A stretch of 64,000 bases of DNA from Streptomyces cellulosae (lineage in GTDB: Bacteria; Actinomycetota; Actinomycetes; Streptomycetales; Streptomycetaceae), in the NCBI RefSeq assembly GCF_000721105.1, contig NZ_JOEV01000001.1, positions 368,710-432,709 on the forward strand, written 5' to 3'. How positions within the stretch are numbered: position 1 is the stretch's first letter; each line of letters starts with the position of its first letter. Made by a program: the position numbers and the translations under genes. This document shows, one piece after another, positions 16,025 to 23,777 of the stretch. The notes under the pieces are model-generated. The model saw only the letters and a program-made list of their open reading frames with translations, had not been told where the DNA came from and did no database searches.

Positions 16025-17428
16025 TCAGGGGCGCGGCCCCGGCGTCGGCCGGATGTTCTGGTTGAGGTGGAAGACGTTGTCCGGGTCGAGGTCGGCCTTG
16101 ACGGCGGCCAGGCGGTCGTAGTTGCCGCGGTAGCTTGCCCGGACGCGTTCCTGGCCCTCGTCCATCATCATGTTGACGTAGGCGCCGCCCGCCGAGTACG
16201 GGTGCAGGGCGTCGAAGTAGTCGACCGTCCACCGCTTGACGAGCTCGGCGTTGGCCGGGTCGGGGTCGACGCCGGCGTAGACCGAGGCCCAGGTGGAGTC
16301 GCGGTAGGCCCAGGGGGTCTCGTCGGGGCCGACGTCGTGGGCGGCGCCGTCGATCGGGTACAGGTGCATCGTCGACTGCATGGTGGGCACCTCGGCGCCG
16401 AACTTGGCGTGGAGCTAGACGGCGTCGTCGGGGATGGTGTCGACGAAGTCGGCGCGCCAGTACCACTGGTGGCCGGGCGGGTAGAGCCCGTCGAACATGG
16501 CCTGCATGTCGGGGTGCGGCATCGCCGACGGCGCGTGCAGCAAGGGAGTGGGCAGGGCGTCGAGCAGCGGGGCCATCTCCCGTGCGGCCGCCTCGGGGTC
16601 GTCGCCGGTGTGGCACCAGACGACGCCCGCGATCTTGCGCAGCTGGATGTCCTCGGGGAACGGCGGGGCGGGCGGGACCGTGCCGTGCAGGAAGAAGCCG
16701 TTGAGCTCGCGGGGCGCCCGCGGGAGGAAGTCCCGGTAGGCGGCGAGGACATCGGCACTGGTCTCGACGGGCCAGAAGGTCGGTCCGGCGATCACCGTGC
16801 TGACGTCGTGCAGGCGGAACAGGAACGAGGTGACGACGCCGAAGTTGCCGCCTCCGCCGCGGATCGCCCAGAACAGGTCGCGGTTGTCGTCGGCGTTCGC
16901 CCGCACCCGGCTGCCGTCGGCGAGGACGACGTCGGCCTCCAGCAGGTTGTCGATGGTCAGGCCGCACGTGCGGGTGAGGTGGCCGAGCCCGCCGCCGGTG
17001 GCGATGCCGCCGACGCCGGTGGTGGAGATGATGCCGCTGGGGGTGGCGAGGCCGTGGGCGTGGGTGGCGCGGTCGACCTCGCCCCAGACGCAGCCGCCGC
17101 CGACCCGGACCGTGCGGGCCTCGGGGTCGACGTGTATGTCCTTGAGCGGGGAGAGGTCGGCGACCACTCCCCCGTCGACGGTGCCGAGTCCGGCACCGTG
17201 GTGGCCGCCGCCGCGTACCGCGAGCGGCAGGGCGTGCGAGCGGGCGAAGCCGATCACGCGGGCCACGGCGTCCGCGTCGGCGCAGCGGGCGACGAGGGCG
17301 GGGCGCCGGTCGATCATCGCGTTGTAGACGGTACGGGCCTCGTGATACGCGGAGTCGTCCGGGCCGATCAACTCCCCGTTGAAGCCGGCGAGTTCACGGC
17401 GGGCGGCGTGGACGGGTGTGCTGGTCAT
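16025..17428 (-). pseudogene. BBE-type FAD-linked oxidoreductase interrupted by an amber codon
   Basis: The frame from ATG 17428 (AACGGGGGACC upstream) encodes a berberine-bridge-like flavoprotein. RGGGHHGAG carries the His that usually anchors FAD covalently, followed by VRVGGGCVWGEVDRATHAHGLA, GVGGIATGGGLGHLTR and an IRGGGGNFGVVTSF segment. At codon 338 a TAG (16415-16417) stops it after PDDAV. The same frame then resumes at LHAKFGAEVPTMQSTMHLYP and runs to the proper BBE end DPDNVFHLNQNI. A single C-to-T change of a CAG or a G-to-T change of a GAG would explain it. Without readthrough the product lacks the C-terminal 130 of 467 residues, including the FAD-closing segment. It could also be a base-call error. 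Confidence 0.8.
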
Positions 17429-17528
17429 ACGGGTCCCCCGTTGTCGTTTCGGGTCGATCCGCCCGTTCTATCCGGTCGCACTGGTGCGGGTATCCGTGGC
17501 GGTCACCCAGCTCGGGCCCGCCGCATAC

Positions 17529-20129
17529 CTACGTTTCGCGGCCGTCGATCAGTCCGAGTTCCGCGGCGCGGACGGCGGCGTGGCGCCGGGTCGGCGCGTC
17601 GAGTTTGTCGAGCACCGCGCGGACGTGGTTGTCGACGGTGCGCACCGACACCACGAGCCGTGCGGCGATCTCGGCGTTGGTCAGCCCCTCGGTGAGCAAC
17701 CGCATGACCTGGAGCTGGCGTTCGGTGAGTCCGGCGGGGTTGCGGCGGGTCACCGCGTGCGGTCCGCGGGGGATGTGGGGCACACCGAGGCGGCGCAGTT
17801 CGGCGCGGACCAGCCGGGCGGCCGGTTCGGCGCCCAGTGCGTCGAAGGCGGCGAGCGCGGTGAGCTGGTCGGCGGCCTCCGGGCTCTCCGCGAGCGCGGC
17901 GGCGTGTTCGTAGGGGCAGCCCGCCCGCTGCCAGAGCGCGGCGGCCCGCCGCCACTCGCCGCGGGTCTGGAGCGCGTACGGATGGTCCGAGTCGTCGGTG
18001 CGGACCGGGTGGCCGGCCTTGGTGAGCCAGTAGCCGAGTTCGTCGCGGTGCGGGGTGCCGGGCAGTCGGCTCGCCTGGGCGTGGACCGGTTGGGCTGCGG
18101 CGACCACGGCGGCCGGGTCCCCGCACAGCCAGGCCACCTCGGCCCGGGCGGCCGCCACCGGCCCGGTGCGCTGGAGTTCCTTGGTGCGTACGGCGATCTC
18201 CCAGGCCTCGGCGAGGAGTTCACCGGCGCCGGGCAGACCGCGGCGGGCGCGGATGCGGGCGAGGACGGTCAGGGCGGGGCAGCGGGCCGGTACGAAGTCG
18301 TGCATGCCGAACTCGGCGTGCTTCTCGGCCTCGTCCCAGTCGGCGGCGGCCAGGCGTCGCATGGCGAGTTCGACGTGCAGGTAGTTCAGGAAACCGAGGT
18401 GTTCGGCGCGGTCGGCCAGGTCCATGGCCGGGGGCAGGAAGCGGTCGGCCTCGGCGAACCGGAAGCCGTCGAGCAGGTTCCAGATGATGTTGGCGTAGGC
18501 CCGGCAGGCGTGCTCGACCTCGCCGGCGGCGAGCGCGACCTCCAGGCTCTCCTCCAACTGGTGGCGTCCGGCCGGCTCGCCGCCGCGCCAGCGGGCCGTG
18601 CCCACGTTGTTGAGGGCGTGCGAGAGGATCGCCGGATCGTCGACCTTGCGCGCCAGGACGATGGCACGCTCACCGTGTTCGACGGCCTCGGCGTACCGCT
18701 CGGACAGCATGCGCAGTTGGGCCGTGTTGCTGTGGGCGAGCGCCAACAGCCGGTCGTCGCCGGCGTGTTCCAGGACGGTCACGGCCTCGCGGGCCGCCTC
18801 CTGCGCGTGTTCGGCGTCCCCGGCCCACCAGTGGATCCGGGACAGCCACCGCAGGTCGGCGCCGAGGGCGAGAGTGTCGCCGAGGGTGCGGCGCAGGGCG
18901 ACTGCTTCCCGCTGGGCGGGCACGGCCGCGGCGGTGTCGGCGATGGTGTAGCTCTCCACGGCGTACCGTTCGAGCAGGCTGGCGAGTTCGGCCGGGGGGT
19001 AGCGGTGCCGTTCGCGCAGGACGAGCCGCAGGTGGGCGGCGGCCTCGCGGTGGGCGCCGGCGCCGGAGGCGTCCTGGGCGGCGTCGGGTCCGTAGCGGGC
19101 GACGGCATCCTGGTCGCCGGCCTGTGCGGCGTGGTGGAGGAGGCGGGCGGCGTCGGTGCCGGGGCGGGTGACGAGGGCCGCGAGGACGGTGCGGTTGAGC
19201 TCGATCCGCCGGGCGGCGGGCAAGGAGTCGGCCACGGCCCGCCGGATCAGCTCGTGCCGGAACGCCACCCGTTCCGGCGTCACGGTCAGCAGTCCGCGCT
19301 GTTCGGCCGGCGCCAGCACGGCGACGCCCTCCGTGAGCAGAGCGTCGACGAGCGGGCGTTCGACGGCCGAGGGGACGATGGCGAGCCGCTCCAGCGCGGC
19401 CAGGGCGGCGGCGTCCAGCCCGCGCAGCCGGGCGAGTACGGCGTCGACGACCGTCGGGGGCACGTCTCCGGTGTCGCCGGTGGCCACGACCTCGGTGACG
19501 AAGAAGGGGTTGCCGGAGGTCACCTCGTAGACGTGCGCCGCGTCGAGCCGCCCGGTGGCGCTGAGGGCGCGCACCGCGTCGAGGGAGAGCCGGGCCAGGG
19601 GCATCCGGTGCATCCGGGGTGCGCGGGAGACCTGTCCGAGCAGGTGGCGCAGGGGATGCCCGGTACTCAACTCGTCGTCGCGGTAGGTCAGCACGAGCAG
19701 CGCGGGCAGCCGCTCGATCCGCCGTACCAGGAAGCGCAGGGCGTCCAGGGAGGCCTCGTCGGCCCAGTGCACGTCCTCGACGACGAGCACCGCCGGATGC
19801 GGGGCGCCGGCCAGTTCGGTGTGCAGGGCCTCGTGGACGCGGTACCGGTCGCCGCCCGCCAGGACGGCCCGCGCCAGCTCGCTGCCGACGCTGCCGACAA
19901 GGTCGCGGAACGGGCCGAGGGGGCGGCGGGTGTCCAGGTCGTCGCAGGTGCCGACGAGGATCCGGGCCCGGTCGGGCAGCCGCTCGGGCATGGCCCGGAC
20001 CAGGCTCGACTTGCCGATCCCCGCCTCGCCGAAGACGAGGACCACGGAACCGGCCCCGTCGGCCGCCTCCCGCGCCGCCCGGGCCAGTCGTTCCAGCTCG
20101 GGCTCCCGCTCGAGGATCCCCCGGTACAC
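17529..20129 (-). CDS. LAL-type LuxR-family transcriptional regulator with AAA ATPase domain
   Basis: An 866-residue large regulator. At the N-terminus are Walker A GEAGIGKSS (~34-42), Walker B VLVVEDVHWAD and an ATPase-like winged domain. The middle ~400 residues are TPR-like helical repeats (LAHSNTAQLRMLSERYAEAVEHG, LSHALNNVGTARWRGG). The C-terminus is a GerE/LuxR helix-turn-helix (LTERQLQVMRLLTEGLTNAEIAARLVVSVRTVDNHVRAVLDKL). LAL proteins activate catabolic or secondary-metabolite operons. The GTG at 20129 starts the conserved YRGILEREPEL segment. The frame stays open far upstream (to 20621), so a longer form cannot be excluded. The ribosome site is weak. Its target is unknown; the interrupted oxidoreductase lies 100 bp downstream on the same strand. 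Confidence 0.88.
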   Translation of the reverse strand: MYRGILEREPELERLARAAREAADGAGSVVLVFGEAGIGKSSLVRAMPERLPDRARILVGTCDDLDTRRPLGPFRDLVGSVGSELARAVLAGGDRYRVHEALHTELAGAPHPAVLVVEDVHWADEASLDALRFLVRRIERLPALLVLTYRDDELSTGHPLRHLLGQVSRAPRMHRMPLARLSLDAVRALSATGRLDAAHVYEVTSGNPFFVTEVVATGDTGDVPPTVVDAVLARLRGLDAAALAALERLAIVPSAVERPLVDALLTEGVAVLAPAEQRGLLTVTPERVAFRHELIRRAVADSLPAARRIELNRTVLAALVTRPGTDAARLLHHAAQAGDQDAVARYGPDAAQDASGAGAHREAAAHLRLVLRERHRYPPAELASLLERYAVESYTIADTAAAVPAQREAVALRRTLGDTLALGADLRWLSRIHWWAGDAEHAQEAAREAVTVLEHAGDDRLLALAHSNTAQLRMLSERYAEAVEHGERAIVLARKVDDPAILSHALNNVGTARWRGGEPAGRHQLEESLEVALAAGEVEHACRAYANIIWNLLDGFRFAEADRFLPPAMDLADRAEHLGFLNYLHVELAMRRLAAADWDEAEKHAEFGMHDFVPARCPALTVLARIRARRGLPGAGELLAEAWEIAVRTKELQRTGPVAAARAEVAWLCGDPAAVVAAAQPVHAQASRLPGTPHRDELGYWLTKAGHPVRTDDSDHPYALQTRGEWRRAAALWQRAGCPYEHAAALAESPEAADQLTALAAFDALGAEPAARLVRAELRRLGVPHIPRGPHAVTRRNPAGLTERQLQVMRLLTEGLTNAEIAARLVVSVRTVDNHVRAVLDKLDAPTRRHAAVRAAELGLIDGRET

Positions 20130-20654
20130 GGCCCAGATTCTGCCACTCGCGGGGCCGCCCCGGACCGTGCGCGACCGGACACCTGTGTTCTGTCGGCAGG
20201 ACATCGGACTGCGAACGGCCGGAACTGGTCGCTCCCGTCCCTTGGCCCTCTCCTGTCCCTTGGCGTTCTCCTGTCCCTTGGCGTTCTCCGTCCCGCCCAC
20301 GGGCTCCGCACCGTTCTCCGAGGGACCGACTCCGGTGTGACCCGCCCGCGCAGCCCAAGGGGACGACCCCACGGGGGCATGGGTGTCCGCGGGGCTGCTC
20401 GGCGCGTCGGACGGACGGCGGGTGGTGCGTACGGCGCAGAGGGCCACGTGTACGCAGTGACCGCGTCGGGAGACGGCCACGTGCGCTCCGTGCGGCATCG
20501 GGACGGCTGCCCACGCGCGCCGAGCGCATGGGGTCGGCGGACTCCCGCGCCCGGGTGACCGTGCGTCGGAGACGGCGGCCGGTGACCTGCGCACCCGCCA
20601 GGAGGACCTCGCACCCGTCACGCCGCGCTCGGCGCCTACGGGCCCCGCCCTCCG
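20130..20654. other. 525-bp region upstream of the LAL regulator
   Basis: No independent gene is supported. The regulator's frame is open through it, and translated that way it would contain a tandem ENAKGQ-like hexapeptide arising from the 18-bp repeat. Composition elsewhere is ordinary intergenic GC-rich sequence. Confidence 0.5.
20234..20287. repeat. 18-bp tandem repeat, three copies
   Basis: CCTGTCCCTTGGCGTTCT at 20252 and 20270 is exact, and the copy at 20234 differs at a few positions. The unit is a multiple of three and lies in frame with the upstream extension of the LAL regulator. Confidence 0.9.
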
Positions 20655-21443
20655 CTAGGAACGGCGACGGGGCTTGCCGCGCCTGCCTCCCGTGGCGCCG
20701 CCGGAACCGCTTCGCGGGTTGCGGGCCGTCGCCTTGCCGGGCGCGGGTTTGCGGCGGGCGGGGGGCTTGTCCTTGGACTTCTCCTTGGACGACTTCTCCC
20801 TGGCCCTGTCCGTCGGCTGCGTTGCCTGGGCCGGACGGCCCCGGGTGCTGTTGACGGTGCGGCCGCGGACGATGCCGATGAAGTCCTCGACCAGGTCGGT
20901 GGTCGCGTCCTCGGGCCAGGAGAGGGCGACGCCGGACTCGGGGGCGTCGACGACCGGACGGTAGGTGAGGTCGCGGCGGTGGTGGAGGCGGGCCAGGGAC
21001 TGGGGGACGACGAGGAGGCCGATGCCCGCCGCCACCAGTTCGACGGCGTCGGCCATGGTGGCGGGCCGCTCGAACGCGGGCTCTCCCGGCGGCGCCTCCC
21101 AGTCGAGGACGTCGTCGAGGGGGTGCAGCACGGTCTCGTCCGCGAGATCGGCGCACTCCACTTCGTCCGCCGCCGTCACGACGTGGTCCTTGGGGACCAC
21201 GACGACCGTCGTCTCGGTGTAGAGGGGGATCGCGCTGAAGACCGCGCGGTCGACGGGGAGCCGTACCAGCGCCGCGTCCGCGCGGCCGTCGCGCAGCACG
21301 TCGGGGGCCTCGGCGGCCGACACCGCGACGAGTTCCAGGGGGACGTCGGGCAGGCGCTCGTTCCAGATCCGCACCCACTTGCCGGGGGTGACTCCCGGGA
21401 CGTAGGCGAGCCGGAAGGAAGGGGGTGCCGCAGTGCCTGTCAC
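20655..21443 (-). CDS. LysR-type substrate-binding domain protein without helix-turn-helix
   Basis: A 262-residue protein. From FRLAYVPGVTPGKWVRIWNERLPDVPLELV to about residue 195 it is a periplasmic-binding-fold LysR effector domain (PLYTETTVVVVPKDHVV, ELVAAGIGLLVVPQSLARLHHR). The N-terminal DNA-binding domain of LysR proteins is absent. Instead there is a highly basic C-terminal tail of ~60 residues (REKSSKEKSKDKPPARRKPAPGK pattern, ending RRGKPRRRS) that could bind nucleic acid nonspecifically. The start is GTG 21443. It is divergent from a DUF5997 gene with 58 bp between starts. I recall this pairing from other Streptomyces, but its function is unknown. Confidence 0.85.
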   Translation of the reverse strand: MTGTAAPPSFRLAYVPGVTPGKWVRIWNERLPDVPLELVAVSAAEAPDVLRDGRADAALVRLPVDRAVFSAIPLYTETTVVVVPKDHVVTAADEVECADLADETVLHPLDDVLDWEAPPGEPAFERPATMADAVELVAAGIGLLVVPQSLARLHHRRDLTYRPVVDAPESGVALSWPEDATTDLVEDFIGIVRGRTVNSTRGRPAQATQPTDRAREKSSKEKSKDKPPARRKPAPGKATARNPRSGSGGATGGRRGKPRRRS

Positions 21444-21501
21444 CTGGCCAGGCTACCGGGCGTGGTCGGGGGGCTCGTGCGCGGTCGTTAGTCTGGACAC
21501 C

Positions 21502-21894
21502 ATGAAGTCGCACCAGACCACCCAGACGATGAAGCCCGCCACCGCGGCGAAGAAGCTGGGTGTGTACCTCCCGGCCACCCCCGCAGAGTTCCAGGAGGGC
21601 GTCGTCACCCGCGCCGAGCTGAACGAGCTCCAGGCGAACCCGCCCGAGTGGCTGCGGGAGTTGCGACGCACGGGACCGCACCCGCGCCCGGTGGTCGCGG
21701 CGAAGCTCGGTGTCTCCATCGCCGGACTCGCGCGCGGCGGAGTCACCGAACCGCTCACCACCGAGCAGATCGACGCGCTCAAGGAGGAGGGGCCCGAGTG
21801 GCTGGAGAAGGAGCGCGCCACGCAGGCCGACGTCCGCAAGGAGGCGGCGCGCATCAAGGAGAAGAAGGACGCCGAGCGCGCCCAGCCCTCCTGA
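21502..21894 (+). CDS. DUF5997 family protein
   Basis: A 130-residue soluble, lysine- and glutamate-rich protein. Recognisable segments are TAAKKLGVYLPATPAEFQEG, ELNELQANPPEWLRELRRTGPHPRPVVAAKLGVSIAGLAR, EQIDALKEEGPEWLEKERAT and a charged helical end. The RPVVAAKLGVSIAGLARGG stretch resembles a helix-turn-helix-like fold, but no function is established. There is no ribosome site before ATG 21502. A TTAGTC element ends about 9 nt upstream, so a leaderless transcript is plausible. Divergent from the LysR-like gene. Confidence 0.85.
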   Translation: MKSHQTTQTMKPATAAKKLGVYLPATPAEFQEGVVTRAELNELQANPPEWLRELRRTGPHPRPVVAAKLGVSIAGLARGGVTEPLTTEQIDALKEEGPEWLEKERATQADVRKEAARIKEKKDAERAQPS

Positions 21895-22319
21895 CGTCGG
21901 CGTAAGGCCCCGTTCCTGGCACGGAATTGCCTGCCCCGGCGCCCGCGGCCCTGCGATCATGCCGGGATGGGCCACCTTCTGGAACCGCTGGTCGTCCGGC
22001 ACACCTGCCGTGGGGTTCCGGCGCGGGGAGGGCGGCCGGTGGCACGCCAAGTGGTTGCGCCTGTGCCCGAAGGATGCCAAGTGGCTGCGCCTGCACCTGA
22101 AGGGCAGCCCGTCGCACAACCGGGTCGAGGGCAGACCGGGTGTCGATGGCCAGCGTGCCGCCACTGTCGGCGAACTACCGGCCGGTGGTTGACGCCGGTG
22201 CACGGCATCGTCGAGCGCGAGCAGCTCACCGTCCGTCACCTCACCGAGCTGACGGCGGACACCGGCGGGACGGTGACGCCGTGGGACGTTGAGGTGGCCC
22301 CGGACGGGCCGGTGACGCT
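21895..22319. other. 425-bp region with a 30-bp direct repeat and no clear gene
   Basis: GCCAAGTGG-Y-TGCGCCTG recurs with a 30-bp period at 22046 and 22076. Short frames on both strands show protein-like pieces (+ strand 22196-22310: VEREQLTVRHLTELTADTG; one - frame: GEVTDGELLALDDAV), but none has start, ribosome site and length together. It is probably eroded coding sequence. I cannot name an ancestor. Confidence 0.4.
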
Positions 22320-23201
22320 TCAGCACGCCAGGGCCGCTCGTGCCTCCGCGAGGGCCTGTTCCGCGTAACCGCGGCCGAAGAGCACGGCGTGCACGAGGAG
22401 CGGAAAGAGCTGGTGCAGGCCGATACGGTCGCGCCAGCCGGCGGCGAGCGGTGCCGCCTGCCGATAGCCCTCCAGCACCCGGTCCAGGTGGGGGCAGCCG
22501 AAGAGGTGGAGCATCGCGAGGTCGGTCTCGCGGTGGCCGCCGTGCGCGGCCGGATCGATCAGCCGGACCCGGTCGTCGTCGCCCCAGAGCACGTTGCCGT
22601 TCCACAGGTCGCCGTGCAGCCGGGCGGGCGGTTCGGCCGGTCCCGCCAGCTCGGGCAGCCGTACGCAGACTTCTTCGACGACGACGGCTTCGGCGGGGCG
22701 CACGGTGCCGTCGTCGACCGCGCGGCGCAGGTAGGGGAGCACGCGGTGTTCGGCGTACCAGGCGGGCCAGTCGGTGCCCTCGACGTTGCGCATCGGGGCG
22801 TCTCCGATGTACGCGTCCCTCGGGCCACCGGGCGGCGGGGCGCCGAACGCGGGTGCGCCGCAGACGTGCAGGGCGGCCAGCTCCCGGCCGAACCGGACCG
22901 CCGCGCCGGCGCTCGGCCGGCCCTGCGGGACCCGGTCGATCACCAGGTGGTGCGGGTCGTCCCCGTACACGGTCGGCACGCGGACGGCTCCGGCCTCGGC
23001 CAGCCAGCGCAGCCCGGCCGCCTCCGCCCGCACCGCGCCGGGGCGGTGGCCCCGCTTCACGACGACCGACCGCCCGTCGTCGAGGGTGACGTCGGCGAGT
23101 CCGCCCGACAGCGACCGTTCAGCGGTCACCGGCCGTCCGGTGAGCCGGGCCGCGACGGCACCGGGAGTCTCATCGCCGTCGGGAATCGTGCGAGGGGTCA
23201 T
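22320..23201 (-). CDS. Fructosamine kinase family protein
   Basis: A 293-residue kinase of the fructosamine-3-kinase/APH fold. Features are VVVKRGHRPGAVRAEAAGLRWL (N-lobe Lys and Glu), HLVIDRVPQG hinge, catalytic loop ARLHGDLWNGNVLWG (HGDLW...N) and metal-binding VRLIDPAAHGGHRETDLAML (DPA). The enzyme phosphorylates ketoamines on glycated amines or proteins, a repair function, in the cytoplasm. The ATG at 23201 overlaps the TGA of the upstream phosphotransferase relic (ATGA), so translation may still be coupled to it. Confidence 0.92.
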   Translation of the reverse strand: MTPRTIPDGDETPGAVAARLTGRPVTAERSLSGGLADVTLDDGRSVVVKRGHRPGAVRAEAAGLRWLAEAGAVRVPTVYGDDPHHLVIDRVPQGRPSAGAAVRFGRELAALHVCGAPAFGAPPPGGPRDAYIGDAPMRNVEGTDWPAWYAEHRVLPYLRRAVDDGTVRPAEAVVVEEVCVRLPELAGPAEPPARLHGDLWNGNVLWGDDDRVRLIDPAAHGGHRETDLAMLHLFGCPHLDRVLEGYRQAAPLAAGWRDRIGLHQLFPLLVHAVLFGRGYAEQALAEARAALAC

Positions 23202-23593
23202 GCCGTAGCGAACCATGCCTCGGCGAGTGCGGGAAGCGAATCCTTGGCGGGTGCCTGGAGTTCGCGCAGGTACCAGGTGAGGTTGCTGTACACGTGCAGC
23301 AGTGTGTACGCGAGCAGGTCGGCGGGCGGGAAGGCATGGCCGTACGCCTGGGTGAGGCGGGCCATCAGTACGCGGCCCTCGGTCACGCCGTGCTGGGCCG
23401 CGGCGGTGGGGAACAGTTTGAGGACGAGGTCGTCGCCCACGGCGTAGACGGGCTGCGAGCCCTCCGAGAACCGGGTCAGCGGTTCCCCGGCCAGTCCGAG
23501 CCGCACGCAGAGGTCCTCCGCTCCTGCCCGCATCGGCCTCTCGTCGGGGACGACCGCGTCCCACTCCTCGTCCGTCTCCACCACAGGCAGCAT
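23198..23593 (-). pseudogene. Aminoglycoside phosphotransferase-like gene with internal catalytic deletion
   Basis: A 131-codon intact frame that joins two ends of an APH-family protein normally near 310 residues. The N-terminal piece (LPVVETDEEWDAVV ... SQPVYAVGDDLVLKLFPTAAAQ) is the start of the N-lobe. After EGRVL it jumps to the C-terminal helices (MARLTQAYGHAFPPADLLAYTLLHVYSNLTWYLREL ... EAWFATA). Hinge, HxD catalytic loop and metal-binding DFE are all missing, about 180 residues, without a frameshift. It cannot be an active kinase. It still overlaps the fructosamine kinase start by ATGA, so it may persist as a translational leader. Confidence 0.82.
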
Positions 23594-23673
23594 GATCCGG
23601 ACGGTAGGCACAGGGACCGCCGACGGACAAGCCGCATTTCCCAAGGGAAGCTCTCCCTCTTGTGTGACACCGG

Positions 23674-23685
23674 TGAAATGTTTCA
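23674..23685. promoter_or_regulatory. TGAAA-TG-TTTCA palindrome, KdgR/IclR-like operator candidate
   Basis: Perfect 5-bp arms in an AT-richer patch just upstream of the -35 element of the hexarate operon. TGAAA/TTTCA half-sites resemble KdgR-type (IclR family) sugar-acid operators known from enterobacteria. A related half-site TGAAACGATTC lies in the promoter spacer. No IclR gene is in the window, so assignment is inference. Confidence 0.45.
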
Positions 23686-23693
23686 GCCATGTC

Positions 23694-23723
23694 TTGACAT
23701 TCTGATGAAACGATTCGTAGCTT
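23694..23723 (+). promoter_or_regulatory. Sigma-70/HrdB-type promoter of the hexarate operon
   Basis: TTGACA at 23694-23699, an 18-bp spacer, and TAGCTT at 23718-23723 match the consensus -35 and TANNNT -10. The predicted start is near 23730, ~48 bp before the lipoprotein gene. Confidence 0.7.
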
Positions 23724-23738
23724 GGGCCGTCATTTAGA

Positions 23739-23759
23739 TTCGTGAAGTAAGTTCATGAA
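23739..23759. repeat. TTCRTGAA direct repeat in the operon leader
   Basis: TTCGTGAA at 23739-23746 and TTCATGAA at 23752-23759, each near-palindromic and 13 bp apart, lie just downstream of the predicted transcription start. A repressor dimer pair could bind here. Confidence 0.45.
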
Positions 23760-23777
23760 TGTGAACGGAGAGTGCCC

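Noticed and set aside
17379..20558. 1059-codon + strand frame opposite the LAL regulator
   Set aside because: Antisense shadow; the minus strand has Walker motifs, TPR-like repeats and a LuxR helix-turn-helix in one frame.
18670..22605. 1311-codon minus-strand frame spanning several genes
   Set aside because: It crosses the LysR-like, DUF5997 and fructosamine kinase regions in the wrong frame and gives Arg/Pro-rich low-complexity protein.
23198..23593. Functional small aminoglycoside phosphotransferase
   Set aside because: All catalytic motifs (HxD loop, DFE, hinge) are absent between the two matching ends.
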